64,000 nucleotides of DNA from Deltaproteobacteria bacterium. Its GTDB lineage: Bacteria; Desulfobacterota; Syntrophia; Syntrophales; UBA8958. The DNA lies in the NCBI GenBank assembly GCA_026388335.1, contig JAPLJZ010000245.1, positions 1-64,000 on the forward strand. Reading direction: 5' to 3'. A program made the translations under genes and the position numbers. The notes under the pieces are model-generated. The model did no database searches, had not been told where the DNA came from, and saw only the letters and a list, made by a program, of their open reading frames with translations. Positions 28,679 to 37,983 of this stretch are shown here, piece after piece; the stretch's first letter is position 1; each line of letters starts with the position of its first letter.

Positions 28679-30850
28679 TTAAATAAAAATTTCCTCTCCC
28701 CGTCCGATTGCGTTCAGGATGAGTTGGGAGATATCCTTTCTCATAAACCACTCCGGCGGAAGAATTCCGGATTCTATCATGGCCCGTCCTTCCGTACCGC
28801 TGATGCTGAGAAGATCCAAATCGCCGTGCTTGCATGTCTCCACGTATTGTCCGCACTTCCGGCAGTAATTCACATTGTTAAAAAATACGGGCGTGATACC
28901 GATATCCCCAAGTTCCCTGAAAAGCCTGTGAGCATCATCGGGACCATAATATTGGCCGACGCCCGTATGGTCACGCCCGACAATAAAATGACTGCATCCG
29001 AAATTTTTTCGGCACAAAGCCGTAAATACGGCCTCTCTCGGACCTGCATACCGTGAATAATTCTGGAAGGACGATAAAAGGACCTTGTCCGAAGGGTAAT
29101 GCTTTTTTAACATCAATTCATAACTCTTCAGGATGATGCCCGGGTTATAATCCCCTTTCTTTTTGGGGCCAATAACGGGATGGATAAATATACCGTCGCA
29201 ATAATGTTTTTCCATTGCCGCCATCTGGATATGCTCATGCACCCTGTGGATCACGTTTCTTGTGTGGAAGGCGACCACCCGGCTCCAACCTTTGTTTTCA
29301 AAGATCAGTCGCACCTGCTTGGGAGTCATCTCATAATTCTTGTATTCGGAAGGGAGTCGTCTGATCACTTCGATCTTTCCGCCAACAAAATATTCGCCGC
29401 CACTCATTAACATCCGGGCGCCGGGATGGCCATCGTCCGCCGTCCCGTAAGTCTCACGTGACATTTGATACAGATCATAGGGATAGATCTCTTCCACGTG
29501 TAAAACAGCGTAAGGCTCAGAGGTTTCTTCAAGAACCAGGCATACCAGGTCCCCAGTCTTGATTCCGGAAACCGCATCCCGGCCAACCTGTAGCAGGATG
29601 GGGATAGGCCACACGATGCCATTCGGAAGCCGGTAATCCTTCAAGACCGATTCCAGTTCTTCCTTGTTCATAAAACCTTCCAGAGGTGAAAATGTTCCGA
29701 TGCCAATCTGCTCGGCATTTAATAGTACCGTCGCATCAACTCTGAGGATTTTTAAGCCTTTTATCTCCCTTAAATCATAATGATCCTGCATCCTGCTTAC
29801 AAGGGTGCCACCATGGGGCTGTGAAAGCAAAAACGATTCCTTCTCACCTGTTTCGTGCTGACCGTGAAGAAAGCTAGTATACTGATTGATCATCTTGGAA
29901 ACCATGACAACGCAGTTGACCGGATAAGCGCCTATTGCCGTTTCCGCCGCAAGCACCAGCCCATCGGCGCCGTCGATAAGAGTATTTATCACATCGCTCG
30001 CCTCCGCCCTAGTCGGAATTTTAACTTTGACCATCGACTCCAACAGATTTGTCGCTACATATACAGGCACCTTCTTACTGTTCGCGCTTCGAATGATATA
30101 TTTCTGCAAAAAAGGGATTTTCTCCGCCGGAACCTCTCTGGAGAGATCGCCCCGGTCAATGAGAATGGCATCGGAGACATCGAGAATCGCACCAAGATGA
30201 TCGATCCCTCTTCTGCTCTCGATTTTTGAGATGATATGCGCACCTTCGCCCGCAAGTTTCCGAAACGCCTTTACATCTTCGCGGCTGCCGGCGAAGGACA
30301 GAGCAAAATTTGTGAGCCCTTGTTTACGGCCGACAGAAAGTGCCGAAATGTCTTTGTCGGTCATGACCGGCAAATCGAGCAATCTGTCAATGGTCACGGC
30401 CTTGTTGCTGCCAACGAACCCTCCGGAAACAACCTTCGCCGTCACCGAACTCCGATCGGAGACCATAACCTGAAGGAGTACTGACTCGAAATCGAGGCTG
30501 ATCAAGTCCCCGGGTCTTATCTGCGGGAAAACGGATTCTGGTTTCAGGGGGATTATATGGGCATTACCCGTTAACTGTTCAGTTACCAATTTTACTGTGC
30601 TGTTGTTCTCCATGAAGGTCTTGCCGTTTTCCATCAGGCCCGTCCGAACCTGAGCGCCTTCTGTATCCAGACAGATCGGTTTGGAGGTATATTGCCTGAT
30701 ATACATTATGATCCCCTCAAGTTCGTCCAAATCCGTATGGGAAAGATTGATGCGGAAAAGGTCAACCCCCAACTCGTCCATCATAACAATCGCCTTTTCA
30801 TTCAAGGACGAAGGCCCGAGTGTGCATAGTATCTTTATTTTTTTATCCAT
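28679..30850 (-). CDS. fusion of an N-terminal pyruvate kinase-like domain (about aa 1-330) and a C-terminal ATP sulfurylase-like domain (about aa 345-723)
   Basis: PK: ILCTLGPSS, LFRINLSH, CLDTEGAQVRTG, HIISKIESRRG, DRGDLSREV, VATNLLESMV, PTRAEASDV. ATPS: VAFHTRNVIHRVHE, VGRDHTGVGQYYGPDDA, YCRKCGQYVETCKHG, SISGTEGRAMIESG. One uninterrupted 723-aa ORF. Confidence 0.9.
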   Translation of the reverse strand: MDKKIKILCTLGPSSLNEKAIVMMDELGVDLFRINLSHTDLDELEGIIMYIRQYTSKPICLDTEGAQVRTGLMENGKTFMENNSTVKLVTEQLTGNAHIIPLKPESVFPQIRPGDLISLDFESVLLQVMVSDRSSVTAKVVSGGFVGSNKAVTIDRLLDLPVMTDKDISALSVGRKQGLTNFALSFAGSREDVKAFRKLAGEGAHIISKIESRRGIDHLGAILDVSDAILIDRGDLSREVPAEKIPFLQKYIIRSANSKKVPVYVATNLLESMVKVKIPTRAEASDVINTLIDGADGLVLAAETAIGAYPVNCVVMVSKMINQYTSFLHGQHETGEKESFLLSQPHGGTLVSRMQDHYDLREIKGLKILRVDATVLLNAEQIGIGTFSPLEGFMNKEELESVLKDYRLPNGIVWPIPILLQVGRDAVSGIKTGDLVCLVLEETSEPYAVLHVEEIYPYDLYQMSRETYGTADDGHPGARMLMSGGEYFVGGKIEVIRRLPSEYKNYEMTPKQVRLIFENKGWSRVVAFHTRNVIHRVHEHIQMAAMEKHYCDGIFIHPVIGPKKKGDYNPGIILKSYELMLKKHYPSDKVLLSSFQNYSRYAGPREAVFTALCRKNFGCSHFIVGRDHTGVGQYYGPDDAHRLFRELGDIGITPVFFNNVNYCRKCGQYVETCKHGDLDLLSISGTEGRAMIESGILPPEWFMRKDISQLILNAIGRGEEIFI

Positions 30851-32558
30851 TTACTTCACACCTATCTTCTTGACTGACCTCAAGGGCGTTATTTCCTTCC
30901 AGCATGAGGATGTGATCAAAGTACTTTATATTTTGCTGCCGGTGGGTTACCATGACGATACTGATCTTTCCCTTGAATTCCAGCAGGGCTGATATAAAAT
31001 GGTGCTCAGTCTCTTGGTCCAAGGAGGATGTTGGCTCGTCCATCAAGATGAAGTCGAGATCATTCAGCAGAACTCTGGCTATTGCTATCCGTTGCTGTTG
31101 GCCGCCGGACAAGTTCTGGCCGCTTTCTGCAATTTTGAAATCTGCTCCTTTTTCACGCAATAATTCTTCCAATTGTGACAGTTTTATGACGCCATTAAGT
31201 CTTGACATATCCGGATTTTCATTTCCCCAACAGATGTTTTCCAGGATTGTGCCTGTAAATATGAAATGGTCCTGAGTAATATACCCGATGCGCCGATGCA
31301 GGGTCTCGACATCGATTTCGTCATCGGATATATCGTTATAGAAGATACTACCCTTTGATGGCCTGATGATCCCTGACAACAAATCAAGAAATGAGGTTTT
31401 CCCTCCGCCAGTCGGTCCGCAAACGACCCAGAAATCCCCCTTTTTCAGAGTAATAGTCAGGTCCCGAAACAAATCCCCATTAACACCATATGCAAAACTG
31501 ACAGACTGCAAACGAATGGAACGCAGTTCACTATCAAGAGGGATTCCCTTGATAGATTGATTGATAGAACTATTTTTGATGGCCTCAATCTTGTCTACAG
31601 ATGGTAGCCCGCTGTAAGCCTTGTGAAAGCTATCGATAACCCCTTTTGTTTTTGGTACAATCCTTGTGAAAATCACGAGAATCAGAATGATGTTCGCAAA
31701 TTTCATTTCCATAATCTTTACACCGGCATAGATAATAATGGCCAAGATAAAATACCCGGTCAACTCAGACATCTTGCTTTGGACAGCCGAGAGAATCTGC
31801 TGTTTGTAGTACTCATGACATACCCTGAAAACGCGGTCGTTCAGATAATTCATCAAATACCGCTCCATGGAGGAGGTCTTCATGCTTTTAAACGATCGGA
31901 CAGCGTTTACAAGGCCGTCAGTCAATCGGCTGTACGCATTGATCCATGCATGGCCAAGACTTCTGCCCTTCTTCATAAAGGGGTAAAAAATGACGACACT
32001 GGAAGAAAACAGGATCAGGCTCAGTATTACGATTTTGGAGTCGATGATAAATGCAAAGTAAATGAAAAAGGCAATCTGTACTAATTCACTGATAACGATG
32101 AAACAATACTTTACAAGTCCCTTATATGATTCTGCTTCATGCGTTACTGCGTTGATAAAATCACCATGATTCAAATTTCTTAAGGATTCCCATCGCGACC
32201 AGATAACCTGATGTAATAATGATTGACGTTCTTTATATTCAAGATTCCTTAGAAAAAAAGCTTGATAGGTTTCCAAAACAACATAGAAACAAGCAGAAAT
32301 AAAGCTAATTGCAAGAAACAAGACCAGATAATTCAGCAGATCAGGCGTTTGGCCGCATATGATCAATATACGATCGAACTGTTTTATGATGGCATTCGGC
32401 TGACTATGAGGATCCATCAGATACTGGGCGATGGGATAGAGACTCCCAATAGATACAACCTGGGTGAGGCCTACAAAGGTGACGCCGAGAATGAAAAATA
32501 GAGAATGAAGGGGATGCCCAGTAATTACCCTGGCAACTATTTTGAGAAGCTTTATCAA
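30843..32558 (-). CDS. ABC transporter with fused TM and ATPase domains (MsbA/PglK-like flippase candidate)
   Basis: N-terminal TM segments; GPTGGGKTSF (Walker A), NLSGGQQQRIAIARVLL (signature), FILMDEPTSSLD (Walker B). Confidence 0.88.
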   Translation of the reverse strand: MIKLLKIVARVITGHPLHSLFFILGVTFVGLTQVVSIGSLYPIAQYLMDPHSQPNAIIKQFDRILIICGQTPDLLNYLVLFLAISFISACFYVVLETYQAFFLRNLEYKERQSLLHQVIWSRWESLRNLNHGDFINAVTHEAESYKGLVKYCFIVISELVQIAFFIYFAFIIDSKIVILSLILFSSSVVIFYPFMKKGRSLGHAWINAYSRLTDGLVNAVRSFKSMKTSSMERYLMNYLNDRVFRVCHEYYKQQILSAVQSKMSELTGYFILAIIIYAGVKIMEMKFANIILILVIFTRIVPKTKGVIDSFHKAYSGLPSVDKIEAIKNSSINQSIKGIPLDSELRSIRLQSVSFAYGVNGDLFRDLTITLKKGDFWVVCGPTGGGKTSFLDLLSGIIRPSKGSIFYNDISDDEIDVETLHRRIGYITQDHFIFTGTILENICWGNENPDMSRLNGVIKLSQLEELLREKGADFKIAESGQNLSGGQQQRIAIARVLLNDLDFILMDEPTSSLDQETEHHFISALLEFKGKISIVMVTHRQQNIKYFDHILMLEGNNALEVSQEDRCEVNG

Positions 32559-32598
32559 TTTTCAGTGTTTGTTTTGAAGTAATGGAAAAACGAGAACA

Positions 32599-32633
32599 TT
32601 AGCTATTTTTGAACAAAAATAATCTATAGCTAA
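32599..32633. repeat. short AT-rich inverted repeat between the DegT and ABC transporter genes
   Basis: TTAGCTA (32599-32605) and TAGCTAA (32627-32633), with TTTTTG/CAAAAA nested inside. Confidence 0.35.
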
Positions 32634-32647
32634 AGTATTGTTTCAAG

Positions 32648-33850
32648 CTACTTTTTGTAATGAGAAAGGACTTTCCTGATGGCAGTGACCACATCCATCA
32701 AATCCTGCTCAGTCATTCTCGTTTGCAAGGGAATGGAAAAAACCCGCTTTGAGATAAAATCGGCGTTCGGGTAATCTTCCGGATTAAACGCATATTTATC
32801 GATGTAGTACGGTTGGTCGAAGATTGCCCGGTAATGAGTGGCAACCCCAACATTTTCTTCGATAATGGCTCGCATGATTTCCTCCCTGGAAGCCTTCAGA
32901 GTTTCCGGTTTTATCATGACGGGAAAGAGATGCCAGGAATTCCTATTGCCGTCGCCTTCGGGAAATCGAGCTGGAAGAATCAATGACTCCTCATTGCCGA
33001 GTAAATCATAATACATTCCCGCAAGTTGTCGCTTTTTCACGATAAAACTTTCCAGTCTTTTCAATTGATGAATGCCAATGGCGGCATTTAAATCCTGCAT
33101 GTTATATTTATATCCGGGGTAGACAATTCCATAATGGATGGTGTCTGTTTTTGTATACCGCTGCCAGGCACCGTGGTCCATCCCATGCAACCCGTAAACT
33201 CTAATCTTTGATGCCAAGTCGTTCTGATTGGTAGTGATCATTCCTCCTTCACCCGTCGCAACGTTCTTGGTGACATAAAAACTGAAGCAGGTCAGATTTT
33301 CCCCGTCGCCGATTATGCGGTTTTTGTATTTCGTACCCAAGGCATGCGCCGCATCCTCAATCACGGTAAGGCCGTGCTTTTCGGCAATCCTGTTGATTGC
33401 ATCCATGTCGCAAGAATTACCGGCGAAATGGACAGGAATGATGGCTTTTGTACGCGGCGTTATTCTGGCTTCGATGTCATCGGGATCGATGGTAAACGCG
33501 CCAGCCGTGATATCAGCCAGGACCGGAACCGCCCCGACGTGTTCGATTACGTTGACGGTTGCACCGAAGGTCATGGGCGTTGTGATTACTTCATCACCTT
33601 TTCCGATGCCGGACAGGATGAGAGAGAGATGAAGCGCCGCCGTACAGGAACTCGTCGCCACGGCATGAGCTGCCCCGGTATAGGTCTTGATGTCGTTTTC
33701 GAAGCGGACAACTTTTGGCCCAGTGCTTAACCATCCCGTCCTGAGGCAATCAACCACTTCCTTGATTTCATCCTCGCCGATATCCGGTGAACCATAAATA
33801 ATAAACTCATTACGAACAGGAGTTCCACCATTTATTGCAAGCTTATCCAT
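32648..33850 (-). CDS. DegT/DnrJ/EryC1/StrS aminotransferase (ArnB/PseC-like)
   Basis: MDKLAINGGTPVR start; VATSSCTAALHLSL, VIEDAAHALGTKY, CFSFYVTKNVATGEGGMI (PLP Lys). Confidence 0.88.
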   Translation of the reverse strand: MDKLAINGGTPVRNEFIIYGSPDIGEDEIKEVVDCLRTGWLSTGPKVVRFENDIKTYTGAAHAVATSSCTAALHLSLILSGIGKGDEVITTPMTFGATVNVIEHVGAVPVLADITAGAFTIDPDDIEARITPRTKAIIPVHFAGNSCDMDAINRIAEKHGLTVIEDAAHALGTKYKNRIIGDGENLTCFSFYVTKNVATGEGGMITTNQNDLASKIRVYGLHGMDHGAWQRYTKTDTIHYGIVYPGYKYNMQDLNAAIGIHQLKRLESFIVKKRQLAGMYYDLLGNEESLILPARFPEGDGNRNSWHLFPVMIKPETLKASREEIMRAIIEENVGVATHYRAIFDQPYYIDKYAFNPEDYPNADFISKRVFSIPLQTRMTEQDLMDVVTAIRKVLSHYKK

Positions 33851-34000
33851 TTTGTTTATCCTTTTCAGTGCAATATCGAGATCTTTGCACAACTTGTCAA
33901 GTTTTTCATCTCTGATTCACCAATGTCGTGCTGAAAAGCTGGCTATTCAAAGCTAACACATTGCACTTACTTATTTTTTGATTTATTAAGACCTTTGCAA

Positions 34001-34238
34001 TCAGAGGTGGTCGGGGTTGTTTGGACAGGTGACAAATTTTTATAAGTGGGAAATAGCCCTTGTTTCATGATCATGCCGTAACCTGTCTCTGCGATATTGT
34101 CCCGAAGTGAATCATAACCGGGGTCAGTTCGTAAATGCCTCTGATGTGAACTGACTGCCTTGATACGTGTTGAATATATCCGGACAACCATATTTTGTGA
34201 TGGCATCTTCAACCGGATTAATCCTATTTTTATTCACT
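34001..34238 (-). mobile_element. decayed IS3-family insertion sequence remnant
   Basis: Contains an integrase-core (OrfB) fragment and, towards the low-coordinate side, CTGTCCAAACAACCCCGACCACCTCT, which looks like an IS3-type terminal sequence (from memory). Outer limits approximate. Confidence 0.55.
34124..34222 (-). pseudogene. IS3-type transposase OrfB fragment (rve integrase core)
   Basis: Reverse-strand translation INPVEDAITKYGCPDIFNTYQGSQFTSEAFTN*, matching the typical ...EEALxKYGxPEIFNTDQGSQFTSEAFT... core; catalytic D replaced by Y and frame truncated. Not in the ORF track. Confidence 0.82.
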
Positions 34239-36266
34239 TTTCACCCAGATTGGCCAGAAATCTTTTATATGCCCATCACGATAATAATTCTGGAGCGCTA
34301 ATTCATGATTTTGATGACTACTTTGAAAATCCACAAGGCGGTCTAACACATAGTCGTTTAATCTAACAGAATATTTGAATGATCCGCGATAGCTTTCCAA
34401 TGGCTCATTACTTTTATCCAATCTTAACCACGTGGGGATATTCCAACTGAGTATTACTTTTTGTTCTGTCTTTTTGGTATTATATTTTTTAAATATATCG
34501 GTGACTGTTCTGCTTTTCAAATAAGTCTCTAAGTCCTTTATCAAAGAGTCTGGTAATTCAATTAAGTATTCACTTTGTCTACGAAGTTCATCAAATGCTA
34601 TGTGTAAACATTCATTATAATATCGTGAGAGAACAATCGTCCTGTATTTACGAAGCAGATTATCTCCATACTGTCCTTTACAAAGTAATTCATAGTTTTC
34701 TTTCCTACAAAAGAAATCCACTAATTCTTTATAGGTTGAAAACAATTCTTGTTTTGTTTCATTTATAAAATTATTGTAAACATCTGATAGCTCTGAAAAA
34801 CAAATATTATCATGGATATTGAATATCCATTTCGCAATATCTAATCCTCGCTCCTTGATTAATTTGCGAAGGGGATATAGCTCGGTTGTACTCGCAAATA
34901 TTGCAATTACAAGTGATAGCCCTCGAAGGTATAGATAGTCATCGAATGGCATCGATTTAGTACTAACGATTACTTCTTCCGTATCGAATATTTTTATCCC
35001 ATTGATTTCAGAAAATGATCTCGGAACAATTCTATGCATAATTAAATGACCATACTTTGATGTCATTTGTGGTGAATTTATTGGAGTACCTTTTAAATTC
35101 ATAAGAGTATATATTGTAATATTTTGAACGCCGGAATTTAATATTTTTGCTACTGTTTCAGTAAAACTATCTTTTGTTTCATCAGGCAATGATAGAATCA
35201 ATTCCGTAATTGATCTTTCATCATACTCTTTTACTACTTTTTCTTGAAAAGCTATAAATTCACCATAAGATGGGTTTTTTCTTTTAATATTTTTTAACAC
35301 CTTAGGCGTAAGTGTTTGAATAGATATTCCAGGTATTGTTATGTATTTCAAAATTGAAATTAATTGCAAATGCTTCTTGGGATTCTTTGTTAGATTTACT
35401 TCAATAACTTTTGGCCAATCATAATTGTCCTGAGTATCTCTGATTGCGCATGCAATTTCAAAGTCATTTTTGAATAATCCAAAGTTAGGATCAGCTATAT
35501 ATAGTTGCACATTATGCTGTCCTGAAAAACGCTTACCTAAATATTCAATATCTTTCCTAAAATTATCAATGGATTGGAATACAACCTTAGAGTAATAATC
35601 ATTACTATTATGACAGTAAGCACACTCGAATGGGCAGCCTCTTTGCGTCTGCACAAAAGGCGAAAAACCTTCAGCAAGAAATTCATCAAAAAAACCTTCA
35701 GCATACATTGAACCAAAAAGCTCTAAAGAATCAAATCTTGGCGGTGCTACATTTGGTTCCATAAGTTTTTCCCCTGTGCAATCAAGACAATATGTTCCCG
35801 GCACAGGATAATTTCTAATATCCTTTATATTTTCACCATTAATCAGACGCTCAACGACTATCGAAAATGGTATCTCACCATCATAACTTACACAAATATC
35901 AACAATATCAAATTGTTTCAAATACGTAAATTTTTCAGGAGGTGTAAGATAGAGATCGGGACCTCCCGCAACAACAACGCAATTCGCATTCTTATTTTTA
36001 GCAATACCGGCCATATGAAGATTCAATCTGCTATTCCACGAATATTGTGATATTCCAATCACATCCGGAACCCAGTATTTCATTGCATCAAGAAACATAT
36101 TTGGATTTTTGAAAAGCTTTACATCAATGTTATTGTTTTTTAGTTTATTCCTCAGATAATAACCAATAAATCCTATTCCTAATGGAACAGAATTATTATG
36201 AACCCCTACGGTCATGTGTGTGAGGTCTATCAATGCAATTTTTAATGACATATTCACATTATTCAT
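34230..36266 (-). CDS. B12-binding-domain radical SAM protein with long C-terminal extension
   Basis: LKIALIDLTHMTVGVHNNSVPLGIGFIGYYL, VVAGGPDLYLTP, TQRGCPFECAYCHNSND (CxxxCxxC). Start refined to MNNVNMSLK. Confidence 0.83.
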   Translation of the reverse strand: MNNVNMSLKIALIDLTHMTVGVHNNSVPLGIGFIGYYLRNKLKNNNIDVKLFKNPNMFLDAMKYWVPDVIGISQYSWNSRLNLHMAGIAKNKNANCVVVAGGPDLYLTPPEKFTYLKQFDIVDICVSYDGEIPFSIVVERLINGENIKDIRNYPVPGTYCLDCTGEKLMEPNVAPPRFDSLELFGSMYAEGFFDEFLAEGFSPFVQTQRGCPFECAYCHNSNDYYSKVVFQSIDNFRKDIEYLGKRFSGQHNVQLYIADPNFGLFKNDFEIACAIRDTQDNYDWPKVIEVNLTKNPKKHLQLISILKYITIPGISIQTLTPKVLKNIKRKNPSYGEFIAFQEKVVKEYDERSITELILSLPDETKDSFTETVAKILNSGVQNITIYTLMNLKGTPINSPQMTSKYGHLIMHRIVPRSFSEINGIKIFDTEEVIVSTKSMPFDDYLYLRGLSLVIAIFASTTELYPLRKLIKERGLDIAKWIFNIHDNICFSELSDVYNNFINETKQELFSTYKELVDFFCRKENYELLCKGQYGDNLLRKYRTIVLSRYYNECLHIAFDELRRQSEYLIELPDSLIKDLETYLKSRTVTDIFKKYNTKKTEQKVILSWNIPTWLRLDKSNEPLESYRGSFKYSVRLNDYVLDRLVDFQSSHQNHELALQNYYRDGHIKDFWPIWVKSE

Positions 36267-36957
36267 TACAATTATTCCTCCAGATATAATCGGGACTGTC
36301 GTCACCATAATTGAAGAGAAGATCGATGACGGACACCATCGGATCGAAAGGCTCATATAGTTGTTTATAGGGAAGGTAATTATACTCTTGATATACTAAA
36401 CGGATACCACTCTGGTCGAATAGCTCATCTTCGATATAATTTGCTGCTCTAGGTCCGCTTATATAAGTTGTTATTCCCAGTTTATTGCATATACTCACCA
36501 GCCGTTCTGTTTTTCTGCCCTCGACATCCAGGGTGGAAGAACGGACGAAACGCGTATGACCGATTGATAGTAGCCCACAAAGAGTAGTGATTATCTCAAT
36601 GTCCAGATCACATAAATTCTCCCAGGATCGACTATAAATATCCTCAAACACAGATCTATAATAATCAAAATATTTCGCCCTTGAGTAGCAATGCTTAAGC
36701 ATGGCCCAATGTTTATCCCGCCATGGGACGCTGTTATCAATTTGTGTATCTTTGATAAGCTGCCCACGTAATCCCTTTGTGATGACCGGCACCGTGATCC
36801 ACTGCGATCCCGTCTCATGCCTTACGATATTTCTGTTCCTCCAATCTCTTACCGTATATTGAACATCATCGAAAAATACAAATATATCAGCAATATTAAT
36901 CAGATCGAAATACCCACGCCACGGAAGATAATTGGGTTGAAGAATGACCCCTTTCAT
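36259..36957 (-). CDS. WbqC-family protein
   Basis: MKGVILQPNYLPWRGYFDLINIADIFVFFDDVQYTVRDWRNRN, ITTYISGPRAANYI, YLPYKQLYEPFDPMVSVIDLLFNYG. Confidence 0.85.
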   Translation of the reverse strand: MKGVILQPNYLPWRGYFDLINIADIFVFFDDVQYTVRDWRNRNIVRHETGSQWITVPVITKGLRGQLIKDTQIDNSVPWRDKHWAMLKHCYSRAKYFDYYRSVFEDIYSRSWENLCDLDIEIITTLCGLLSIGHTRFVRSSTLDVEGRKTERLVSICNKLGITTYISGPRAANYIEDELFDQSGIRLVYQEYNYLPYKQLYEPFDPMVSVIDLLFNYGDDSPDYIWRNNCNE

Positions 36958-37940
36958 TTTTCCAAGTGCCCCCTTATTATATTGACGACTCGTTTTAAAC
37001 CATCACCATCCACAAGCCTCCGACCACGTTCATAAAAATCGTAGCGGAGTTTCAAATCGGTCATTAAAGTACTTAGAACTGTCGTAACAGCTTTCGGATC
37101 TAAGACGTTACCCATCCCGAGAAGGAAAAACGCATTATGACGGCCAAGGCTTCCGACCTGCTCCATTTGATGTTCATACTGGCAGATCACGATAGACGCC
37201 ATCCCGAGAGACAGGGTCTGAAAGAAGACGAGTCCGCCTGCGACAAAAGCAATATCTGCACCGGCCATTACCTCCAGAAAATGTGCCGACTGCCTGTGAA
37301 TACGAATTCTTCCGTACGATGAGTCTGCATATTGTGAAAGAACGGCAGTATTGGAATAGCCACTTCCAATCGCAACATCGACAGGCGTAGCGATCTCCGC
37401 TTGCGAAAGGATAGCGACCAATTTCATGGTTATATCCAGGTAGTCAAACCCGCCGAAGCAGATAAAGATTCTTTCTGGGGTTGTCCGAAAGTTTCTTATT
37501 GGGGTTGGTGGAATCACCGCGAAGCCCGGTCCGGAATATGGATTCCCTGTCTCTTCGACAAAAGCATTGATCGGATAATCGGAAAATTTTCTGTGGTCAT
37601 CGAAATGATCGTATGTCATGAGAGGAGCACCGTATTGCTTGAGTATCCGGAGATCATTCTCATCATACTGATAGATATCACAGATTATGAAGTCCGGCTT
37701 GCAATCCTGAACAAGCCTTGCCAGATCGTTATTGTAACGGTCAGGAGCAATGAGGTGCAAAGGATATCCCGCTTCCTTTATCATAGCATGGCCGTGCTCG
37801 TAATCCGGCTTATCTACACTTGAGAAAATGACCCGGCTTGCATCCCTAAGTTGATCGGCGACAAGAAGGCTTCGGTAGATGTGCCCTGTACCAACTTCCG
37901 CAACCACACCTCCGTCGGTTCTGAAGAGAATAACTTTCAA
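36954..37940 (-). CDS. PseG/SpsG-like nucleotide-sugar hydrolase or glycosyltransferase-fold protein
   Basis: ILFRTDGG..VGTGHIYRSLLVADQL; IFICFGGFDYLDITMKL; ADIAFVAGGLVFFQTLSLGMASIVI. Start is TTG. Confidence 0.75.
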   Translation of the reverse strand: MKVILFRTDGGVVAEVGTGHIYRSLLVADQLRDASRVIFSSVDKPDYEHGHAMIKEAGYPLHLIAPDRYNNDLARLVQDCKPDFIICDIYQYDENDLRILKQYGAPLMTYDHFDDHRKFSDYPINAFVEETGNPYSGPGFAVIPPTPIRNFRTTPERIFICFGGFDYLDITMKLVAILSQAEIATPVDVAIGSGYSNTAVLSQYADSSYGRIRIHRQSAHFLEVMAGADIAFVAGGLVFFQTLSLGMASIVICQYEHQMEQVGSLGRHNAFFLLGMGNVLDPKAVTTVLSTLMTDLKLRYDFYERGRRLVDGDGLKRVVNIIRGHLEK

Positions 37941-37983
37941 GCAGTGCTTCCGTAATCAAAAGGACATCTTGCAGCGTCGATCT

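Noticed and set aside
32599-32633. AT-rich inverted repeat as a terminator
   Set aside because: Weak A/T stem with a 2-nt inner loop and no GC-rich stem; could be chance.
33967-34212. 81-aa ORF MKMPSQNMVVRIYSTRIK... as a gene
   Set aside because: It is an out-of-frame reading of the decayed IS3 transposase fragment.
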